A DNA stretch of 64,000 bases from Notospermus geniculatus. Lineage: Eukaryota; Nemertea; Pilidiophora; Heteronemertea; Lineidae. The notes beneath the pieces were generated by a model that was given only the letters and a program-made list of their open reading frames with translations, was not told the origin of the DNA and searched no databases. This document shows, in pieces, positions 32,901 through 44,300 of the stretch. The stretch spans positions 670,004 to 734,003 of the forward strand of contig NMRB01000054.1 of assembly GCA_002633025.1 (NCBI GenBank). Reading direction: 5' to 3'. Both the position numbers and the translations under genes were made by a program. The first letter of the stretch is position 1; each line of letters opens with the position of its first letter.

Positions 32901-34305
32901 GCCACAATACTGATCAAAAACAACATTTTCCATGAAAACCTACCAGACGTTCAGGTGTTTTCTCAACCTCTTCATAAAAGTCCTCTTCTTCCGATACATA
33001 TGTCAGTATATCTTCTTCTTCTTCCTGGAAATGAGATATAAAGTTAAGAACTTTTTAAACTTTAGATATCCGCCACCGTGATCACTGAAATGACATGGAA
33101 ATAGTCTGCAGGTGGCGAAGAAAGCCATCATCGCCAGTGCTACCATCTAGTGTGAAATGGTACATTTAGAATGAGATGGTAACTCCTGGTTAGGTTTAAT
33201 TAGTACAAACAGTCATTCCCAGATGAAGATCATCAACATAAAACAAAATCTGTCACCTCCTCTAAGCCAAGCTGACCAGGCCTACAGGACGTGGGGTTTC
33301 TCTGAGACGGTGCTTCACTAGACATTGTTGAACACTGAATACTATAGTCCTCATCATCTTCTTCTTCGACTTGCTGCTGCTTCAAGCATTCTCTTGTGCC
33401 ATTACACTTTTTGTGCTCTTCTTCCTTGGACTGGAATACGTTGAAGTATATGACATAAATGAACCATCTGACACTTTCTTTGGACCACAAATACAGTGGG
33501 AATCTCTCTTAGCAGACACCTCTGCTAGGAGGACACCTCTCTATTACAGACACCTCAGTAAAGTTCAATCCCAAATTGGCCATTTCCAACCATTCTGACC
33601 TCAGTAATTAGGACGCCGCTTCATACGGACAGCCATTTGTAAGACAAGAGAGCTACCATCAATTGGTAGAACTTTTTTACGTATCCAACTTTACACTTTA
33701 CAGGGCACCTTAGTTTGGTTGATTCACTCAGACTACTCACCACATTCCCAGCGAATTGTCTACTGGACTGTACAGACCCACTAGGGCCTGGAGTAGGATT
33801 TGGTATTCGACTTGGTTCGTCATCACTACTGGAACTCCAATCACAAATCTCAAGACTTGAAGGAGGCTCCTTCTGTGGGGGCACCTTTGGTATTCCTGTA
33901 AAATACAGAATAGATTCTCTTTAGAGGAACACCACAAGACTCAGATCAGGAGATTCTATATTCTAGACTCCTCTCTCTCTATTTCTGGATTACCTAGTCA
34001 ATCCAACAGATTATCTACTGGCAATTTCATAAAAACCATTTTTCTAACTATCACTCACTTGATTGAGGCCAAACTTTTGATGAAGACAGCAATTGCTTTT
34101 TGACCCCTCTGCTATTATTCCGTCGTCCATCGCATGTCTTTTTTCTTGCATCGTTGGCAGAGAAGTCCGAGAACCCTTCCATACATCTGTTCCAGTCTGT
34201 TTCATGTTGAAGAGAGTATCGCTTCTTGATTGAAGGCCTTGATTTCTTCTGTTCAGGAGATTCATAGTGAGTGAGAGTGATGAACTCATCCTCATCATAA
34301 GAGAG
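26983..34305 (-). CDS. SPIDR: SPIDR homologue (scaffold protein involved in DNA repair)
   Basis: Nineteen coding exons on the minus strand: 34059-34305, 33741-33895, 33257-33430, 32944-33024, 32628-32851, 32301-32389, 31756-31951, 31493-31647, 31135-31188, 30776-30983, 30222-30428, 29958-30045, 29584-29775, 29079-29262, 28692-28826, 28203-28296, 27850-27970, 27696-27746, 26983-27111. They join in frame to 927 codons plus stop (human 915 aa). Family matches: QVLFTKTRA...VVRIQPPW, SILDSVEVQGAG, SLFSLIDSLWLPEKF, PAPSFCYILTA, VSFKAKVIY, SVQGTIVEVDEDSAYSWPAC. Near the C terminus two CxxC pairs (CDTC and CRHC) sit in an OB-fold/zinc-ribbon-like region. The N-terminal third is acidic and Ser-rich. 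Human SPIDR bridges BLM and RAD51 in homologous recombination. The start codon is uncertain: a 2-codon exon ATGAAG at 34502-34507 with donor gtaaac has the right phase. The exon 30776-30983 acceptor is a frame-based choice. Confidence 0.92.
27236..27419. mobile_element. foldback element family 3 (GACTCC...GGAGTC), SPIDR intron
   Basis: The ends taataaaaggagtcgtcctc and gaggacgactccttttatta are inverted repeats that continue through ccagaaattt. A second hairpin is nested inside: aagtcgagctaccagaagtg against cacttctggtagctcgactt (27310-27361). It holds the motif taccccaaccggggtcttct. Related pieces are at 31256-31378 and 48396-48484. Confidence 0.85.
28375..28612 (-). repeat. tRNA-derived SINE
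   Basis: On the minus strand the head reads GGCCTGGTGGTCGAGCAG (A-box region, 28588-28605) followed about 45 bp later by a B box GCGTTCGATCCCCGG (around 28528-28542). No cloverleaf acceptor pairing is present. It sits in the SPIDR intron between the exons at 28203-28296 and 28692-28826. The body contains ccacctgcgtggggtctttt. Confidence 0.65.
31256..31378. mobile_element. foldback element related to family 3, SPIDR intron
   Basis: The ends ataataagcaagaagtcaat and attgacttcttgcttattat are a perfect inverted pair extended by ctccag. The inner motif ttcgaccccaaccggggact is shared with 27236-27419 and 48396-48484, although the terminal repeats differ. This points to modular exchange of ends around a common core. 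Confidence 0.8.
33490..33610. repeat. 'ggacacctctctattaca' repeat remnant
   Basis: The text agcagacacctctgctagga followed by ggacacctctctattacaga resembles sequence near 23920-24060 (aggacacctctccattgagg). The same short module is repeated several times in the window, which suggests an old dispersed element. No ends were found. Confidence 0.4.
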
Positions 34306-34309
34306 CTAA

Positions 34310-35331
34310 AGAAAAGACAAATGAGAGACATTGAGAGAGAGCGCCAGTGACAATGAGTGAGACTACCAGTAGGCTGTTGCTGTTGGTGATTTGTAGGCTA
34401 GGCCTAGCTATAGTATACTGTAAACTGTGAACTTTTTGTGACGCTAAAAGTTAGCGAATTTATCATTTTTGAAAACTGCGAAGACTAATTTCCGCGTTTA
34501 CCTTCATAATTCAATGGAAAATGCATTGAGGTTGCAGAATGCAGGTGTTTTTGCGCTGTAAGCGTAGTTCGTGTTTCTGCCCATGACCGTGATTCCCCCG
34601 TGAAAATTTCCCGGTTTACAGAGACAGAGTATGCGGGTCAGTGGGACAGTGATAAACACCTTGGCCAACACCCTAGGCCTAATCCCCAATTTATTGCGGA
34701 CGGCTACAATACAAGTGGACATTTTTCACGGTGGACAACCGCAACTGTTACACCGCTGACATGCTGCTGTGCATAATGCATTGCAGTGTCATGTGCATTC
34801 CCCCATGGCTGTTTTGCCACTGTGCACTCCCTAGGGGTAGGGGGCCTAGGCCTATCGATTAAATACGATTCTCATGACGTTGGTCCTTGGACGTTGGTGG
34901 ACAAAATTACTTTTCTTTTCCGTGATGAGTTAACATACGAATCACGCGACATGACTGTCACAATATTTCATTCATCATCATTCGAGAAATTCACAATAAT
35001 TCAACGACCAAAAATCATGAAATTGGATTTGCCGCCCCGCCGCCGCCATGCACAAAACAACAGCAGACGCCGCTACCCGCAAAGGTCACTCTACACGTGT
35101 TGCCACCAGAGGGCCCGGTAACAAAAATCAGTTTTTTCGATGAACGAGCCATTCGCAACGAATGCTGTGTGTAAACGGTTCACGCCCGTACATTTTGCTG
35201 TACATTGAATTGCTGATAGAGAAACGAAACCGCTCAAATTTGAGTGCGACAAAACAACTTTATTTTGCAAAGTACGCTAAAAATTAGTCACCTAATTGAC
35301 TCATTTTGTTGCCTATCCCGTAAATGTACCA
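34310..35331. promoter_or_regulatory. divergent promoter region, SPIDR / EDC4
   Basis: The first recognised SPIDR coding exon and the EDC4 start codon face away from each other across about 1 kb. The stretch has a CpG-richer core around 34540-35110 (for example gccgccccgccgccgccatg). A candidate SPIDR mini-exon is at 34502-34507. No TATA box is evident. Small ORFs in both directions are not conserved with anything recognised. Confidence 0.5.
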
Positions 35332-38300
35332 ATGGATTCCTCCTCTAGTTCAGTATCGTCTACCGAAGCCACTCAACTTCTGAAAGACATTCTCAATGTG
35401 GGAAAACCTGTATCTACGCGGCGAGGTCTCTGTACATTTGTACACTGATTGTTTCATGTTGTAGAATCTATCAGCTTGTGCTTAGTTAATAGTATTTTGT
35501 CTTCCTTTCTTTTTTCCATTGGTTTTCTTTGTTGCTATTTACTTTAATTGTTTTGCCTCTCTTGACTTTGACTTTGATTACTTACCGGTATCGCTTGGAG
35601 GAATTATAGGCCTACAGTATAATTCCTCCAAGCTTATCGCTAACAAACCACACCACATGCCATGGCATTTTAATCGTGATAACAATAATAGGCATAGCAA
35701 TAGTGCTACGGAAGTGACTATAACAACACAGACTCACTCACACACTCACCTAGACTATAGACCTAGGCTAGGCCTACATATATAGAGTACAAGGGATTCA
35801 TATTATAAGGGATTCATATTATTACGCAGGCTGGCTAAACTTTAAGAATCCCTGATGGGAAGTGACGTCACTCCATGGCACAAAATGGAAGTCCTATTGT
35901 TCGGCTTATTACATCAATCAGTGACTTTTTTGTGGGCACTGATCGGGAATTCTAAATTCGCTCCCCCAGGCCTATTTATTCCGTTGTTGTGGAAATCTTC
36001 TCATGGTTTGATATTTGTTTCAGATCCCCCTGTCCCTGGGTATCCAATCAGTATGAATGGCACTCCAGCGGGATCTGCCAGGTATGCATTATTACTCTGA
36101 CTCCGGTCTTGATCATCATGTCAATCTGGAGCTGAGGGCGCCAAGAGTGTGCCCTCATCAATGGCCCCAACAACAAAGAAGATGTCAACGTTTTTAAAAC
36201 CACTACACCTTTCACCTTATGATATGTTGGATGTATTGTCGACTTCCTGATTATTTTGATGCTTCACATGGATACACTTCCTCTTCAGCTATGACAGCAC
36301 CAGTACCATGAGCAACATGACCGGTCGATCACACAATATTGCTGATTTCATCAAAAATCTCAACGCATCCTCCACAAAGCAACAAATGTAAGTTTACATG
36401 TCATGTCTTCTGAACATGGAGCAAGTCAGATTTAGCTGGCCAGCAGCGTTGGTGTTGGGAACACTCATACCCCATTGCCTGTGTTTTGTACAAGGTATTT
36501 CCTGATGACATGATTTGCACTGACCTATCTCGGACATGATTGGCACTTACCTGTCTCTACAGCAAAAGTGAGCAATACCCAACTACTCTGTTGTCACATT
36601 TCAGCCTGCTACAGGGATCAGACAATGCCACCAGTTTTGGTGTGTATGGCCAGGAGGTGGAGATCATCTCAAGTACGGCCAGTGGTTCCACACAACCTTC
36701 AGCGGGAAGTAATAAGGTAAGATTAGATGGTCGAGTTATTAAGAAGACAAGACCAATTTGGGTTGTTATGGATCAACTGCTGTTATGTGCAGATCCCAGA
36801 CAACAGAAGTATCATATCATTTGTCATTACTGAGACCAGCTGGCCTAATACGTGATGTTCAGTTCCCTCTCTTCATGTTTTTTTCAGGTGAAGATCATCC
36901 CAGCTGTTAACTATGAGTGGGAGAACAGATATTACACAGGCAATCTGGTCGCTTCTCATAAAAGTGGATTGTATATTGCTTATGTGTTGAAAGGTAAATA
37001 TTGCTAACCCATCTTTACCATTCTACTGATGACCTGTGTGGGTTCTCACAGAAAACCAGCTGGCGGCCGTCTCGAGGTGCTTACCCGACAAGCTGTCAAA
37101 GTTTTCTTCATGAAATTTCCTTCACAAGAGTAGCGAAGACGTCAAATGATTTTTATGCCAATCATTTTGTTTCAGGTAAAACTGGTGGAGTTGTTCGAAT
37201 AACAAACAGAAAGACAGCAGAAAGATCATTACTGAAAGGATTCACAGGCGTGGTTACTGATATTGCATTTGCCTATCTCCCAGAAGTCATTCTTGCTGTG
37301 GTTGATGGAAGCGGCAACCTCCATGTGTACTCTATCGATGAACCCAAGAATGCTGGCATACAGTATCCTTTATCTTGGAAACAATAACCTTTGTTTTTCA
37401 CCTTATAAGCATGTTTTCCGTGGATGTCATGAGTTCATGAATGCAGGGTATTGTTTTGCCTTAACCTCTGCCAGAATAAAAACTCTCCTGCAAGTGAATC
37501 GTTCACCTGGTGCCAACCCGACGGCCCGTCATCGTGTGATCTGGTGTCCGTACATCCCTGAGGAGGAAGACGAGGCCGAGGACATGGACCCGTCGGAGGA
37601 TGTGGGCAAACTGCTGGTTCTCACTCATGATAATTGTGTAAGTACTGGTCATTTACATCATCAGAGTCGTTTATCAGTTCAGTGTAATTCTATCGGACTT
37701 CACTGAATGAGACAGAGACCTGCAGTGACAGGCCGTCTTGGTCTGATGACCAAACATTTTGAATGCAAGCATGTATTTGCTAAGAGTTTTCTTTGTTTAT
37801 CTCTGTAGGCAGAGATGTTCAATGTTGACATGATTCTGAAGGAGCACACGGAGACGACCTTGAATGTTGATGACCTCCAGACTGGGTACCTCGCTGTTGA
37901 AGATCATGAAAAGGTAAGCATTTCGCTATTTAGCTCGAAATGGACGTATCAAACACATAATGTCGTTTCCATCTGACCACTGTTGTCGCCCCCCCCCCCC
38001 CTCCCCCCACCGCAAGCCATCTCTTCTAATATTGGATCTCTTCAGGCCATCGTTGATGCTGCGTTCTCACCAGACGGCACTGCACTGGCTACAGCGAGTT
38101 TAGATGGAGAAGTTCGGGTATTCCAAGTCTATATGCACGATAACACACAGCCTAGGTAAGGACTACATGTACTTGCTATTACCTTAGATCTCTTCATGTC
38201 TTCTGTTGTCCATCCTGAGGTAATCACTAGTTCTTGGGGCTCGTTCTATAGTGGCGATGTAGGGAATGAGTGCTAAGAACTACAGGCTATCTCAGGATGT

Positions 38301-41300
38301 CTTTTGGCATGTATAATCGTAACTTTTCACTTGCCATTCATTCTCCACAGCCTGCATGTGTCTGTCTTGTATGTTGAATGCCTAGGTTTATGTCATTCAC
38401 AGTGTCTTTCACTTCAGTTTAAACACAACAGTCCTCACGTAGTTGCTTGTTTCTACCTCATGGGTCAGTGTGTTCCTTTGTTAGTGTCAGTAGCAGTGTG
38501 TTTATTATAAACACTACTGCCCTCATCTAGTTCTCCTGATGATTGCAGGTGTTTACATAAATGGAAGCCACACAACGGGAAACCACTCTCATTCCTCAAA
38601 TTCTTAGATGACCAGAAAGAGCCAAAGTAAGTGATGTGTTCTTGGACCGTCTTATTCTGAATGCAAAATCCGCTTCCTTCAGTCAGGTTTCATGTCGATG
38701 CAGTGATGTGTTCTGACCTTTCACTCTCTCAGAGTTCAGTATGCCCAGGTTGAGAAGTGGCATGTGATGTGTCACAGTGACTCACTGGAAGAAAGAGTTA
38801 ATCCCACCAGTCCTTCCCCTGGACCATTCTCTAAGCTTTATCATTTTGCTTCTTTCTAGAGCCCAGTTTTGGAAGTTTGCGCTGACAGGTGCTGATCATA
38901 ATCGTGAATTGAAAATTTGGAGTTGTGAATCCTGGAGCTGTCTACAAACACTAAGGTAAGACTTTTCTTCTGGCCATCATAGCACCTGCTGGCTAGTCAC
39001 CACACACTGCTGATTACAGCAGGATGGCTGTTGGCCTGTCATTACCGACTGGATGCAATGGCATCCAACAGAAGTTGTCTCCAATATGGTATGAATGCCA
39101 AAGTCAGAATGGCCAACTCTGACGTTATATGCTTGTTTTTCAGGTTCTATCCACCACCAGACTTGTCGGGTGCCGACCCAATCCAGCCCTGTCTAAAGGC
39201 AGCTGTTGATTTAACATCCAAATATCTTGTTTTATCTGATATCAAACGGAGGGTGAGTGTTTTTCTGAAACGTTTGTTGCATATCTTACGTGGTTCCAAG
39301 GGTTGTGAATGTCCCAGTGTCAGAGACTCGAGCTCGGGTAATTTAATGTTGTTACATTTCACAGGACATTACTCTGTCTATTTCAGGTCTTGTACGTAAT
39401 GCACATCCACCAAGATTGGGACGGAGCCCGAGCACACGTCAGTTCACTCTCCGAGTTCTTACTCGCACAACCCTGTCTCAGTTTCTCCATCTTGGAGGCT
39501 GGGGTTAAGAAGTTTAAGAAGGCGATAGAAGGAGGTCATATGAGTGAGTTCTCACCTGGTCATAGTGAGGATGATGAAGACGATATGAAGGAAGATGAGC
39601 TCGTCGTTGGTGTCATGGTCAAGATGTATGCTGTGCACACCAAGTAAGTCAGGAGAATGATTGATCTGTTCTGGACATTTTGTTAGCGTTTGAGAGATTG
39701 TCCGCCAGGTGGCCTACTTGCTACTCCTCAGAACAGAAACCAGTCAGTATCAATCTTAATTATGGTTATCCCTCCAGCAGGCATGATGCTTACAGTTGGT
39801 CGCAATCTGAACATTAACATTTCTGCCATGAGACCATGGCCAAGCTTTTAGTTTGAGGTTGGGTGTACTTATTTTATGACTCTTTGGTTTTCAGAGCCCT
39901 CCAGGAGCTTATGATACAGTTCCAACCAGAATCTTCGGTCCCATCACATGCCCTGTCTACATCATTTGTCAGTTCTATATCACAGGATGATGCAGGTAAG
40001 ATTGGATTATCGAATGCTTTGTCAAGTTGGAGTTTCATCGTACATTCCACTGGGGCTGTCATCGGACGCTCCACTGGGGCTGTCATCAGATGCTCCAATG
40101 AGGCTGTGGCTTGTAGACAGACGACAGCTCAAAACCTGAGTCGCAGTTGAGAGATTTGTTAACCACGCCGACTTTGGTCTCTCGGTTGATCATCCTTTTA
40201 CTGTGTTGTAGATATTTCCTCTCAAGAATCACACGTATCATATCAGAGTTCACCGTATACTTGTTCCCGTTGCAGGTTTCCGAGATGCCCTGACTGATGT
40301 TAGCATGGACACGGTGTCAGATGGTGATACAGTTCATGAAGCCAGCAAACCATATCTTCTCACTCCAGATGACTTCACATCCAGTCCAAGGTCAGTATTT
40401 GTTTTAATTTGTTCCTCATCACTGCCTCTGTTCTTATGTGTATCCTTGGGCATTGGAGCCAAAGTGTCTGACTCTTGTCCACTGTAATGTTGTCTGTTTT
40501 TCAGAAAATATGCCGACCAAGCAGCCATTGATACTTTCCGTAGTAGTTTGACATCGAGTACCAGTAGTTTTACACAAGTGACTGCCATGGGGGATGGTGC
40601 CAGCAGTTTCATGGATCCCACCCTGGCATCTCCCGTTAGCTCTGTCACGCTCACACCGACATCTGTATCACATGACACGAGGGACACGATGCAGACTTCC
40701 ACCCCGACCCAGATCCCTATAGCTCATGATGTACCTCTACCACCGGTGACACCTGGTGAGGAGGATCTAAACTCCAGTCGCAGTTCCAGCTTGTTGAACA
40801 CACAAGTCATGGGGGGAGTGACATCGCCACGTAGCATTCAGTCACCGCACGGGTCAAACTCTTTGATCGATTTGAAGCCTTCACCGATGAGCAAACCATC
40901 AGATTTCATGTCGCCACGGAGCCTGAGCAGCAGTGAGACGAGTCTACCAGCCGGCGGGACGGTCAAAATGATGGATCTCCTGGCATCGACGGGAGACGTC
41001 GATGGACCTCTAGCGGCGTCGGAGGCGGCAGATGAGATGTTCACAAAGGATGAGGCATCGTCAGGCGGCACACAGACACCACGTAAGAAACTCCAGAGTT
41101 TGGGAAGCTCTAGCTCTACTAGTATGGAAGTCAGTGAGATTCTTAGTCATTCTCGGAGGACGGACGAAGGTATGCAGTAAGATCTGTGTACTGGTCTTGT
41201 CCTTGTGCTTGTGTCCGTCATCTGCGGTCAGGGTATCAGTCTGTATCTTCACTACTTGCGTCCATCGGTGGACTGGTGTATTTGTAGAATGACCTGTGTA

Positions 41301-44300
41301 ACATAGAGAGAGAATGTCCCAGGTAATGTGAAGCTGTTTAGGCCTGTGGTGTCTCATTCTGCTTCAGTAGAGTACACAATATTGTTCACACTTAGCCCCA
41401 AAGTGATTCTCAGTAACCATGGAAACAACTTCCATCCCTATCATGTACGTTACATATTCTAGAAGAGTTTTTTATCCTTCAGGTTCCGGTGGGTCGGGTG
41501 GTTCCGGTGAAGAGACAGCCCCGGCTGTCACCAATGATCTCATAGGTCACATTTCTCCTGCGTACGGCATGTCTGAATCAAAAGACTACACAAACATGGA
41601 CGATCAGAGGAAGAAGCCTTATGATCCTACCATCTGGCCTAAACCTCCCGATGTATCTAATGAAGCCAAGAGATTGGTGGTGGAAGCTCTGACAACAAGG
41701 TGGGTTGGTGGTTTCTTCCTCGGACCTGCGTATAGAGTCATAGTCTTAGTGCTTCCCTGCTCACAGGCAGATTTTCAGCACAACGCTAGATTGCTTTACA
41801 CTTGGAATCAATCACAGTCGACCACTCTCAATGTACGATTCATTCCTATTTTTCTCTTCTCATGCACTGTATCAAGTTAACTTATTACAATGACTGCTTT
41901 GCCATGCGACTGGAAAACGAAGGTCAAAGGTCAAATCAGTGCACCACTCTCTGTTAGAAACGTAACAAAACAGTTTTATACGAGTTGTGATGAGCACGAT
42001 TTGGTCTTCCAAAACGGTGCTCACTTGGTCACTTTATTTTCTTTAGTGACACTAGTGGCCTAGCCGAGTACGACGTGGTCACCACGGACGCTGTCCCATG
42101 GTCTCCTGGTGACGAACAGGCCACGCCTGCCAATGACGGTCTGGAGGCCAAGGGAATGTCCACCACCGAGGCTCTGGCTCTCAGGTATAGAGGGAAACCT
42201 CGTGAGAGTGAAGTCTGTTGGGGGGGGGGGGGAGGTGCTTCCAGAAGGAGCACTACGTATGCTCAACTTCTTGGTCTTGCTTAGCCATGGTATGCTGAGA
42301 GGAGACAGATCCCCTGTTCTCACATCTATAGTCATGAGGATCTGTCTCCTGTTAAAGCTGCTGATGCCTGAGTAGGACCAGAGTCAGGCCTGTAGGCCCT
42401 CCAAACTGGATTGCCTGAAAGATGATCACATGCTGCACCACTTACACTTCCAATCTCTTTCAAATATTTCCCAACTTGTCCACTCAATTCAGCTCATAAT
42501 GAAAGGACACTACAGATATGACCTTCTCGAGTACAAACAGATCTGGCCCTTCCAGCATGCACCCTCCCCTCCCTTACAAAATCACAGCATCTCGATCCTC
42601 ATTGTGTGTTTTTGTTTCCCCACAGTGGTGCAGACCCTGAAGATCTTGAGAGTGACGACGGCGACGACCAAGATGACGGTGATGATGTACGGGTTGAAGA
42701 GGAAGAAGAGATAAAGGAGGAAGAGCATACGCCAGCTCCAGGCAGTGAATACAGGTATGGGTGTCTAGTACAGTGAGCTCTGTCTGGAGTGTAGAGCATA
42801 TCCCCACTCTAGGCAGTGAATGCAGGTATGGATGTCTAGTACAGTGAGCTCTGTCTGGAGTGTAGAGCATATCCCCACTCCAGGCAGTGAATACAGGTAC
42901 ATGTATAGACTTATACATGTTGGGTACAATGATCTCAGACTCAATCAGGTGGTCTCTACCCTGTGTCACTTCTAAATTAAACAAACAACTTTCTCTCCTC
43001 CACTCATAGACCCGTTTTTTTCTTGTAGTGAAAGAGAAGAGACGGCATCGCTGTCCTCGTCGATGGAGAGTGGACGTAAACGACTTCACCGCGCCCCCGT
43101 CACTATCCATTCAACCGCTGGAAGTGGGTAAGAATCTGTTCATTTCATAGTTTGACTGGGTCCTGTGAACACTGCTCTAGCTTTGCCGCCCTCACCAGTA
43201 CTTGTTGAGTCGTTTGTTTCATTGCCTTGTAAGAATACCAAGATGATTCAGTCTCCTCTTGGATTTTCTTGCTTCATGCCATTCACGTTTTACTTCATTG
43301 TTTTCAGAGATTCACCTCGTGTTATTGCAGTCAACCCAACTGCTCTGAATCAGGTAAGGAGGCACCGTAGCACCTACTGATGAATTCAGAATACTGTGGA
43401 TGAACTATGAGCCGTCATCAAGTCATACATACCCCTGTCATCGATTTTCATGCGCCGCTCTCCTATTTCAGGTCCAACTCTCCATTGGCGAGGTCATGTC
43501 CATGCTACAGATACAACAGAAACAGATTGAAGCTCTACAGCAGGAGAATGAGAGACAACGGTCCAGTCATGATGAAGTGATGAGTCTGAAGCATGAGATC
43601 AGCAACATTCAGGGCTCGATAACGGGATATCTCAACAAGACTCTGGATGATCACACACAGCAGCAGCGTATCCTTTCAAACTCAACCCTCCCCCACCCCC
43701 ACCCCCCGCCTCATTAAACCCCGAACTACATGTGGCAGTTTCAGCTTCAAGTCACCAAAGTGTGACATGGACAGCAAACATCCTTGACTCCTCACAGAAA
43801 ACCTCCTCCGCGATGCCATAAATGAACGCCAACAAAGCGACCGTCAGAAGAACGAACGCCTCTCACAGCAAGTCACGAACGCTGTGACTGGAAAACTGGA
43901 CAAGTCGGTTCGGGCCGAGATGAAAAACTCGGTCGTACCAAGTAAGAAACACTGAGCATTCTTGATAAAGTGAATGCAATGTTGTGCTGTTTTCTGAAAT
44001 AACCTGCATGTGTACAATGTAATTGATGTGATTTTTCTGATTTCAGTTGTCCAGAAATCATTAGATCCAATAAAGGATCAGTTACACACAGAGATGGCTC
44101 AGAAACTCACTGCCACAGATGCCCTGATGAAGGAGAATATAGGAAAACTTGTCAAATCTAAGGTACATGTACGGTCCTAACAGAATGTATTATTATGACA
44201 GTCCTACATGTACGGTACAGTGTATTCAACAGTTACTTGTACATGCATGTATTGTCTGTAACTCTTACATGTATTCCTTATCATGTTGGTCTATGTAGTC

